From assembly GCF_030272615.1 (NCBI RefSeq), contig NW_026728925.1, positions 186,001-250,000 of the forward strand: a DNA stretch of 64,000 bases, read 5' to 3'. This document shows, one piece after another, positions 1-7,074 of the stretch. The notes beneath the pieces were generated by a model, which was not told where the DNA came from, searched no databases, and was given only the letters and a program-made list of their open reading frames with translations. Both the position numbers and the translations under genes were made by a program. How positions within the stretch are numbered: the stretch's first letter is position 1; each line of letters starts with the position of its first letter. The stretch comes from Cryptomeria japonica. Taxonomy: Eukaryota > Streptophyta > Pinopsida > Cupressales > Cupressaceae.

Positions 1-1320
1 ATAGAGTGTTCACTAAAATATTGGAAGGTCTTTTAATAAGAATAAATAATTTGAAGGGGATTATTTGTGAAGAAAATCCATAAAAAACTTAGAGAGATGG
101 TAGGATGGACAATATGGATAGGATGGTAGGAGCTGAGTTGATGTGGAAGTTGAATGATTTAGGGTATAAATGATGTTTCAATGATATCAAAGACACAATG
201 AAGATATAATAGATTCTATAACTTTTAAGGTTGGGAAACACACACATAATAAACATGTATTTTTTCCATCCCATTGACGGTAGGAAGAATGTGATAATTA
301 GGCATAGTAGCTTATGGATATTTTTGGAGACAATTTCACGGAAGATGTAAGGAAAAAAAAATGTTTATAATTCTTCTCTAATAAATCTCTATGGTAGCTA
401 ACTACCAATTAAAAGTGTAGAATTTTTGTGTGAAAAATGGAGATGAAACTCAAATAGCTAACTATCAATTGGCCAAAATATCTAGCTATACTATTGAGGA
501 CCAATTTATCATAAATGAGGCACTCAAGATAGTTGTCATATTTGTAGTATGTCACTAAAAAAAATGAAAAAGTGTAGGGGACCATGACGCAAAGCTTGAA
601 CATATTAAATCTTGGTCCCCACAAAATGATTTGAAGCTTTAGGCAAAGCATATGGCCATGAATATTTTATAAAGGGAAAACACACCAGGGAACAATTATA
701 GCTTGCTAATGTGATTGAATAGAACCCATTCAATGGTCTTGATTAAATTATTATTGTAAGAGAACTAAAGCTCTAAAGGCGAGCAAAGAATTTGACAATG
801 TATGATTTTAATGTCAACATTATTATGAAGGAAAAGGTTTCCACATTGTTTTGTTAGAATTCTATCAACTCTTGTTCATGATTCAAATTGTCTTGGCTTC
901 ATTAATATTTGGAATCAAATTAACTATGTGTGCTAAGCACATTACTAAAACCTTTGAACAAGATGAAATTTGCAATGGCCTGCTTCATCGTGTTTTTCTT
1001 AATTTTCCTTTAAATTTTTACATTAAAAAAATTATATATTACATAAAAATTGGTAAACCCTAATATAATATTTGGAGTGACAAATATACATTATAATGTG
1101 TATTAAAGCTTTGGTCAGATCCAAACCATAACGTACGGCCTGTTGTAGCAGGCTCATCATATAAGTTGTGTATGTTTTACAAAGCGCGATTAAAATCTTA
1201 CTAATTTATAATCCTTTCAAGTATTATGGATAGGCCCTTTCTTAGTTTTCTCAAACACGTAACTTTTTGTGACACCATAGCAAAAGTCTGTTGAAATTTT
1301 TTATGTACCTTTCGTGAATC
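1..1320. other. AT-rich stretch with no gene seen (unit 1)
   Basis: This holds GGATGG-type short repeats at about 96-132, and two related blocks TAGCTAACTACCAATTAAAA and TAGCTAACTATCAATTGG near 394 and 456. A plus-strand open frame at 851-1063 begins with TTG and has no recognisable domain. With the last bases of the preceding unit (from about 8909) it forms one gene-free space between arrayed gene pairs. Confidence 0.6.
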
Positions 1321-1553
1321 ATATTTAAGATTTGATTAAACTGAATATGTATATTCTGCAATACAAATGAAATTATATCCACTCAAGATAGATGAAAGCG
1401 ATCTGGCCTTTAAAATGTGTCAGTGGTTAGTCAATGGCGATAGATGATATTTCTCCCTATCACCGCAGATCTGGATTGAAAAATACGTAAATGTATACTG
1501 GGTATCCATGGCAGAATATCTTAATTAGGTGATTAGATCCACAATAAGTGTAT

Positions 1554-1742
1554 TCAACAGCAACTAGAATCTGGAATGTTGCCTTCACAGTTAGGACACG
1601 ACGCTAACATCTCCACAATTTCAAGCAGATTATCAATGCCTGCATTTGTATTCACTATTTTGTTGAGGATTGGTCGAGCAGAGACAGCGAGGGAAAACAC
1701 AACGTTGACCACAAGCAGCAGTGCCATAACTTTCAGAAGCAT
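1554..1742 (-). CDS. Small secreted peptide A (unit 1)
   Basis: A 62-residue pre-peptide of a family I do not recognise. Residues 1-22 look like a signal peptide: Lys4, a hydrophobic core, then A-V-S-A with likely cleavage before Arg23. The mature part of about 40 residues holds R-P-I-L (23-26), V-N-T-N-A (30-34), an acidic amphipathic stretch I-D-N-L-L-E-I-V-E-M-L-A-S (36-48) and a tail with four Cys at 49, 52, 61 and 62 (C-x2-C-x8-C-C). It has no N-glycosylation sequon. The paralogue B lies divergently 526 bp away. I chose the ATG at 1742 because it is the first ATG after the TATA box (1857-1864). The frame is open to a TTG at 1754 where B has its ATG. The start context is weak (T at -3). 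An extracellular role is likely. There is no visible intron or polyadenylation signal, and expression is unproven. Confidence 0.62.
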   Translation of the reverse strand: MLLKVMALLLVVNVVFSLAVSARPILNKIVNTNAGIDNLLEIVEMLASCPNCEGNIPDSSCC

Positions 1743-2268
1743 CGAGCTCGACAATACTAATTGGCAGAATGAATGTTAACAAATGAAAAAACGTATTCGG
1801 TTTAGCGAGATAGAGAGCGAAGATCGAGAATGGTGATGAATAAACAAGGAAAATCGTATTTATAGAGACAGACGACGGCGTGTGAGTATGTTTGATCAAG
1901 TCAAAATTAAAATTTGTTCAACTAGGGTGATATTCAAAGTAAAAAATGGCGCGTGGAACTGCAACATTTCAAGAGGCGACAAAGGGACTTTGAATATCAA
2001 CATTGACTTATTCATATTGCACGTCAATTGTCTTCGCTTTCTATCAAGCATGAAAGCACCTTTAACACCAATATCACCAATTTCAATTTTGACCTATTCA
2101 AACATTTGCACTCCATCGTCCATCTCTATAAATACGATTTACCTGGTTTATACATCACCATTCTCGATCTTCGCTCTCTATCTCTTAAAAAATTCACTCG
2201 GCTCTTCTTTCTTCATTTGTAAACCAATACGTACGTTTCTTTGCTTGATATTCATTCTGGCAATTAGT
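1743..2268. promoter_or_regulatory. Divergent promoter region between A and B (unit 1)
   Basis: This 526-bp space separates the two start codons. A TATAAATA box faces gene A at 1857-1864 (minus strand) and another faces gene B at 2127-2134. Both sit in the same longer block, CTCTATAAATACGATTT, followed by the shared leader ATCACCATTCTCGATCTTCG. No ATG lies between either box and its gene. A perfect 13-bp inverted repeat, TGATATTCAAAGT at 1928-1940 and its complement at 1987-1999, lies between the boxes, with GC-richer ATGGCGCGTGG inside; it could be a shared control site, which is inference. A plus-strand frame is open through the whole region from 1882 into gene B, but it spans the TATA box and has no supporting start. 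Confidence 0.6.
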
Positions 2269-2493
2269 ATGGAGAGATCGATTCATTTGAAAGTTATGGC
2301 AGTGCTGCTCATGCTCAACGCTATGGTTTTCCTCGCTGTCTCTGCTCGACCAATCCTGACGGAAAAAGTGAATACAAATGCAAGCGTGAACAACAATGAT
2401 TCAATTGATAATCTGGTTGAAATTGTGGAGATGTTAGCATCTGGTTCTAACTGTTCAGGCAACATCAAAGATCCTAATTGCCGCAAAAGATAA
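2269..2493 (+). CDS. Small secreted peptide B (unit 1)
   Basis: A 74-residue pre-peptide, paralogous to A and not recognised as a named family. Residues 1-26 form a signal peptide (Glu2, Arg3 and Lys8, hydrophobic 9-24, cleavage after V-S-A). The mature part of about 48 residues has R-P-I-L (27-30), V-N-T-N-A (34-38), an Asn-rich insert S-V-N-N-N-D-S (39-45) absent from A, the helical block I-D-N-L-V-E-I-V-E-M-L-A-S (46-58), and a tail with only two Cys (62 and 71) ending in basic R-K-R. Three N-glycosylation sequons (Asn37, Asn43, Asn61) suggest passage through the secretory pathway. The ATG has a good context (A at -3, G at +4) and is the first after the TATA box at 2127-2134. The stop is TAA. 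The frame is open upstream to 1882, but that part is promoter and leader. Confidence 0.66.
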   Translation: MERSIHLKVMAVLLMLNAMVFLAVSARPILTEKVNTNASVNNNDSIDNLVEIVEMLASGSNCSGNIKDPNCRKR

Positions 2494-3468
2494 AACAATG
2501 ATGCATAGAGTTACTGTGAATCCAACGCACATAACTAAGATTTTTCGCCACGGAAATCCGTGAGAGCTTTACATTATTTGGGTATTTTGTGGTCCATGGT
2601 GACAACGAGAAAGAGAAATATAATTAAATCCCTTGGACACTACTCGCTGACACATTTTAAAACCAGAACGCTTTCATCCATCTGGATTGCGTAATATGTA
2701 ATTATTTTTCTGTATTCAAGAATATACATATTCAGCCCAATCAAATCTTAAATATCAAATTTGTTTCATTAAATATTCGTTTTCTAATTGTTCATTGTTT
2801 TCCACATTGAAGTTGGTGTGGTGGTAGCTCTAGTTTGTCGCAGAAATAACGTTTTCCTTTCTATTTCCCAATTATCATTAATCTTTTAGTGGTAAACTAT
2901 CAAACTTATATTGAGTCAAGTTTCCCTATTCCTCTTTGGATATCCCAATTACTTATACAAATTATACATATTACTTATTTATACCGTTAATTTAAGTAGC
3001 ATAGGTCAACTTCTTGTGATATGATTAGTCAAGCAAGGAACCAAGCTCTCCTCCTCAATTGTCATTATTTTTAGTGAAAATTATTAGTAAAAAAAAATGA
3101 TACGTAGCATTATCTCAAAGGCACCATGCAAACCCTTCACATCTATCTGTGCTACATAATGTTAATTCACTACTCACCAAATGTGATATGGTCATACTTT
3201 TTCCCTAAACAAAATCAACAACAATCAAAACTAATGGAATTTTAAACAAGTTAAACACTTATAAAATTAAAAAATGAAGCCATTAATGCAATGATTTCAA
3301 GAAAATAAAGCTATTTAGTACTATTATTATAGCGAGAAGAATAAATGGATTTTATCTCTCTGTTTAGAACAGATTTCCTTCTAAGGTGAAAATTTTGCAA
3401 CTAATTTTCCTAAGGTATTTTGTCAAGTTCAATTAGAGGATATAAAATATTGGAGGTGCGTTTTATGT

Positions 3469-3568
3469 AGTGCAACTTTCTTGGTACTTGAACTTGACAC
3501 AAAATAAAAGGATGTTTATGTGCAGTCAAGTATGTCAAGTAGTGCAACTTTCTTGGCACTTGAATTTG
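3469..3568. repeat. Local direct repeat, 72-bp spacing (unit 1)
   Basis: AGTGCAACTTTCTTGG followed by (T/C)ACTTGAA(C/T)TT occurs at 3469-3495 and again at 3541-3567, 72 bp apart. The corresponding place in the second copy of the old duplication (around 7505) has only one, more divergent version, so the local repeat arose after the two copies separated. It is kept in every tandem unit. Confidence 0.7.
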
Positions 3569-3738
3569 GTAAGTTTTCTAAAGCCAACAAAGTATTTGTG
3601 CTTCTTATCTAACTATGAATTTTAGTTCCTTGAATTTTCTTTTAGTTTTGATAGAATCAAGAAAATGCTAACTCAATCATATAATATCTAATATTTTGAA
3701 GGATAAAGTGCCATGGCTTATCTAACCAATTCGCTAGA

Positions 3739-3930
3739 ATGTTGGAGAAGTTTAAAAAACATATATTGAATGGTGTCCTAGCCAAAAGTAGGAATAATAT
3801 TGAATTTGCTACAAGTAATTTTGGTCTATTGGATTATTTCATTAAAAAATTGCTTGAGACTAGCCTAATGAATAAAAATTATATGTTTGGCCTTGCCAAA
3901 GTTATTATTTTTAATTGCTTCTTTTTTTAA
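3739..3930 (+). pseudogene. Open frame of 63 codons, likely relic of an unknown coding sequence
   Basis: An ATG-started frame ending in a Phe-rich C-terminus at TAA. It is weak on its own. It aligns in the same reading frame with the longer frame at 7743-8057 in the other half of the old duplication: shared G-V-L-A near the start, D-Y in the middle, and K/N-V-I-I-x-N near the end. Two diverged copies keeping the same frame hints at a coding past. I recognise no domain. It may equally be chance in AT-rich DNA. Copies: 12781-12972, 21823-22014, 30866-31057, 39909-40100, 48952-49143, 57995-58186. Confidence 0.2.
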
Positions 3931-4883
3931 AACTTTTTGGTTTTCATATGTAAGAAATATTATGTTACTTGACCTAAGAAGTTAATTATTAAAAGGAGAA
4001 ACTATTGTTTACAACTGAAAGTAAGTTAAAATTTCTTTTCTCTTGAATCCCAATATCCTTGAAGTTTTTAAACTTTCTCAGCTTACCGCTAAATATTATT
4101 TAGACAAGAATAGTGATAGGTTCAAGTAGTTCTTAAGGTATATAATCAATTCTAACATGAAATAAAAGGTGTTGGATTTTGTTTGAAGAAATAAATTAGA
4201 GCCCTTTGAAATTAAGCAATTTGATGGATATTTTAGATTATTTTTCTAGGTACTAGGAATGTACTATAAGAAGCAAATATGCATATGTCTAATGCGCCTT
4301 CTTGTAAATATCCAAAAAATTATGTAAATAGAATATTTAATTATGAGGCAGGGGTTGTAGCGGGATTCCATAAATCTATTATAAATTTTAAAATAGCTTA
4401 CCCTCCTTGTACTTTCATATAGTATCCACTCTTGCACACTTTATTGCAAGCCTTCTCTTTTGAATGGACTAAGTAGTTAGGAAAGAAACTAGTTTTATAC
4501 TTCATTTGTGTTAGACATGTTTTTATTGTCTAATTAAAAACAATGCAATTGGATATACATTTGTCTTGTAGAAGTTATAGATTTTTTATTATTTCTTTAC
4601 TATCCTTATCCTTAATATACTAGGATTTATATAGCATAAGAATATCTAATTAAGTAATAAATTTTCTTAGTCCCCCTATTTATCTTTTTGGGTGAAATAT
4701 TGATAAAATGAAGGATACAATATGTATCATGATTGAAGAACTATAACCATAATTATGGCTATCCTATAGTTCATCATTACTCGTCTACTTTTATGCCTAA
4801 CCAAGTGATATCTCTAGTAATCATATGGTACATGTATGAGGTGGATAATATTTTATTTTAAGTAGCATTAGAAAGATGGTTCC

Positions 4884-5687
4884 TATTAGAGTAAAAGGTT
4901 TTATTTACTAAATTAATTTAATCATATTGATTAATTAATTAAGTCACCTTTTCCTTTTCTCACTTAAGGTAAATTTAGGAAGCTTTTTGGGGAATTTAAT
5001 AATTATTTTATTTCATGCATTCATCCCTTAGGGTTTGCTTTAGGGTTTTGATCTCCTTTATTAAACAATTGATCTCATTGTAATTATTCATTCTGGCAAG
5101 TTAATTCATTTGTGATTCTTCTTGCAATTGTCTCCAATTATTCTTGCACTCTCTTGTTTGTAGGATTTTCTCTTGTACGTGGCAGGTATTTGCATGCAGG
5201 CGATTATTGGGCATTGTGGAATTCATCAATCATGAATTCTATCATGGTATCAGAAGTCCAGACCTGATGCACCTCATTCATCAAATTTGATATTTTCCTT
5301 ATGAATATTTTTTGTTTGCATCTTGGGTCAATTTGAATCTCAAAACAAGATCTCTGAGGATTTGAAAATTCACCTTTTTTTGTGATCAAGGGGGGCGCCT
5401 ATTGTTTTGGACCACCACCACCAGTGGTTAGAGACCTCCTCCCCTCCCCGACTGCCCTCCACCACCTCATGCCATCAACGGACCACCACCGCGCCACCAG
5501 TTTCATTGTTAGAAGCCTTTTTGAGCCTATTGGGATTTTTTTGTGATATTGGGAGCAAACAGAGGCGTTCTTCGATAAACCATATATTGAAGTAGAATTT
5601 ATTTTAGATTTCATTTCTGGTTTGACCTTTTCTATTTTAGAATTGATGTAAACTTTTGTTTTAATCTTTTCTATTTTGTTTTAACCG
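4884..5687 (+). mobile_element. Ty1/copia-like LTR plus leader fragment (unit 1)
   Basis: The LTR is read as 4884-5244 (361 bp). It starts TATTAGA (a one-base change from the usual TG start) and ends TCTATCA, which mirror each other as imperfect terminal inverted repeats. TGGTATCAGA, the standard plant copia primer binding site for initiator-Met tRNA, follows immediately at 5245-5254. Past it lies an untranslated leader with a CCACCACCACCAGTGG-rich stretch around 5410-5490. No gag, protease, integrase or reverse transcriptase is visible and there is no second LTR, so this is a dead 5' fragment. Its right edge is uncertain: it stops at the latest where the peptide-family relic begins at 5688. 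T-rich DNA with CTTTTCTATTTT twice occupies about 5620-5680. Confidence 0.78.
5245..5254 (+). other. Retroelement primer binding site (unit 1)
   Basis: TGGTATCAGA is complementary to the 3' end of plant initiator-methionine tRNA and directly follows the CA that ends the LTR. The same site is intact at 14287, 32372, 41415, 50458 and 59501. In unit 3 (23329) it reads TGGTATTAGA. Confidence 0.8.
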
Positions 5688-5865
5688 TTATCTCGTCATA
5701 CTAACTGCCAAAACGAACCTGAAGCAAAGATGCGTGATAAAGAGAGTATATTGTATTTATAAACAGAGTGCAAGCGTTTGTATAGGTCAAGAGTGATATT
5801 CGGTGAAAAAGGGTGAGATTCAAAGTAAAACAATGGAGCGTTGAATTGCAGCATTTTAAGAGGCT
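5688..5865 (-). pseudogene. Third, beheaded peptide gene: promoter and ATG only (unit 1)
   Basis: On the minus strand this repeats the A/B promoter and leader: a TATAAATA box at 5754-5761, CTTTGCTTC, then GGCAGTTAGTATG matching GGCAATTAGTATG of gene B. On the plus strand the upstream part matches the A/B spacer (ATTCAAAGTAAAA, then AAGAGGC). The ATG at 5699 sits where B's start lies, but the frame reads only Met-Thr-Arg before TAA (5688-5690). Homology stops exactly there and retroelement-side DNA begins, so all coding sequence after codon 3 is gone. The leader is about 80 bases shorter than in A or B. It cannot make a peptide, but its promoter could still fire. Confidence 0.8.
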
Positions 5866-7004
5866 CGAGCTCAAAAGATGCTTTTATTTTTCTTGAACCA
5901 AACAATACAGTAGAAGTTCAATGCATTTTTGGTTTCACCATTTTTCTTTTCATACAACCCTTTATAATTTATAAAAACGTTTTTCAATAAATTTTTAAAT
6001 TTTAACCAAAATTGAAATGGTCAAGCAAAGAAAAAAAATGTTGAATAGCAGCAATGAGTATGCTGATCTTGAATGCTATTCATTATTGAAAAAGTGTCTT
6101 TGATGACAAAGTGGACGTTATGATAAGTACAATAATTGAAAGGATAAAATTTTAAAGGAAAAATCTTCAGAATCCTATCATCTAAAGTATCATAAATTGA
6201 TGGAACCTCAAACTGTACATTTTAAAATCTCTCCCAATGGGATGTTTCTTTTGAAATATTTTTTTTGTGTGCAAGGGTGAGCTAGTCATAGTTCTAGTCT
6301 TTTCATGACCCCTTTTCTCCCAAGTAGAATAGTTTGGAGTTGAGATGCACTTTCTATTATTCCACTTTGGTTTTTTGTTCTTCCAATCATGGATCTTTAA
6401 TTTACATCTTTATGTCTCTTTTACCATTTATTAATAGGTAACATTACTTTTTAGCTATATACCATCATTTCATCCTTTCTAGTTGTCCTTTCCTTTATTG
6501 ATGTTTTGTTATTAGCCTTAATAGCTTAATAATCTTTGATGAGTGACCACTTTAATGAATTGTCAAAATTTATTTGTATCCCTTTGTTGTTATTGCATCT
6601 ATATTCTTTTTTGTTTTCTATGAAGGAAGGTATAGTTAGAACCATTATGGTCCTTGTATCAAGTGTGCATGTTATAATATGATAGATGATAACTTTCATT
6701 TTCTTTATATGTCAATCTAACATCAACAAGAGCATCGCTTATCATAGAATCTACCCACCTATGTGGTACAGTTGAAAGAACTAACATTTGGCTTGTTGCC
6801 AATAGAAATTTTCTATTTGTCTACATGTGTTCAATCCCTTTGTGAGATGTAAGAGGATCATTTGATAATAATATGTCATGTTTCTCTAAAGACTTAAAAG
6901 GGAGTTTTTGTTAGAGATATCTCATTCTTTGTTGCTTGTGGCCTATGAATTTTTTATGTTGAGGTGTCCCCCTCCTCTTGTATTATGAGATTTTCCTTGT
7001 ACCG
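5866..7004. other. AT-rich stretch with no gene seen (unit 1)
   Basis: I find no ORF with a convincing start, no domain, no tRNA-like structure and no clear repeat in this 1.1 kb. It separates the beheaded peptide gene from the hairpin and second duplication copy. Equivalent stretches lie in every unit. Confidence 0.6.
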
Positions 7005-7069
7005 ACAAGTATATATTGATGTGTGATAAGATTCAACATATTTCCCACATCACTTCAACATATACTTGT
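7005..7069. repeat. Hairpin-forming inverted repeat (unit 1)
   Basis: ACAAGTATATATTGATGTGTG at the left pairs imperfectly with CACATCACTTCAACATATACTTGT at the right around a loop of about 20 bases. It sits six bases before the second copy of the old duplication. It could be the end of a small mobile element. Copies: 16047-16111, 25089-25153, 34132-34196, 43175-43239, 52218-52282, 61261-61325. Confidence 0.55.
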
Positions 7070-7074
7070 TGCAG

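Larger units (their letters stand above)
1321..2755. repeat. Imperfect inverted duplication carrying genes A and B
   Basis: The reverse complement of about 1321-1925 aligns with about 2075-2755. The match covers the promoter (CTCTATAAATACGATTT in both arms, then ATCACCATTCTCGATCTT), the leader up to CAATTAGTAT, the coding sequences, and some 260 bp of 3' flank (CTGACACATTTTAAA, AATATACATATTCAG, AATCTTAAATAT). Outside AATCTTAAATAT the flanks diverge. The arms differ by many substitutions and small indels, so the duplication is old compared with the array. Other copies: 10363-11797, 19405-20839, 28448-29882, 37491-38925, 46534-47968, 55577-57011. Confidence 0.9.
2996..4881. repeat. Old internal direct duplication, copy 1 (unit 1)
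   Basis: This stretch aligns in the same orientation with 7075-8908 of the same unit. Landmarks in both include CAACTTCTTGTGATATGA near the start, GGTGTCCTAGC, CATATGTAAGAAATA, AGCCCTTTGAAATT, ATATGCATAT, CTTACCCTCC, ATACAATATGTATCA, GGTACATGTATGAGGTGGAT, and GTAGCATTAGAAAGAT near the end. Divergence is clearly visible, unlike the near-identity between tandem units, so this duplication is much older than the array. The copy ends two bases before the LTR that follows. No convincing gene is seen; a 63-codon open frame at 3739-3930 is treated separately. Confidence 0.85.

Noticed and set aside
89-274. Minus-strand frame of 61 codons (91 in units 3-8)
   Set aside because: Its length changes between units through loss of a stop, and it has no recognisable feature; chance ORF.
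409-651. 80-codon minus-strand frame, the same in all units
   Set aside because: Identity across units is explained by the recent array; composition and lack of any domain suggest chance.
851-1063. 70-codon plus-strand frame, hydrophobic start
   Set aside because: Starts with TTG, has typical AT-rich composition, no recognisable domain, and no TATA or leader like those of A and B.
1576-1779. 67-codon plus-strand frame
   Set aside because: Antisense shadow of gene A.
1633-1899. 88-codon minus-strand frame with several Cys
   Set aside because: It is a different frame over the leader and start of gene A, crosses the TATA box and has no homologue in the paralogous B arm.
1882-2268. N-terminal extension of peptide B: the frame is open from 1882, giving up to 203 residues
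   Set aside because: It begins at GTG, spans the TATA box and leader shared with gene A, and B has a signal peptide starting at 2269 with a good ATG context. Units also differ here by amino-acid changes (Val/Ile, Pro/Leu) while the 74-residue part does not change.
2283-2498. 71-codon minus-strand frame
   Set aside because: Antisense shadow of gene B.
5204-5614. Three overlapping frames on both strands
   Set aside because: They lie across the LTR end, primer site and untranslated leader; the plus frame starts with TTG and reflects the CCA-rich leader.
5696-5905. 69-codon minus-strand frame
   Set aside because: It runs through the orphan promoter and its leader, out of frame with its ATG.
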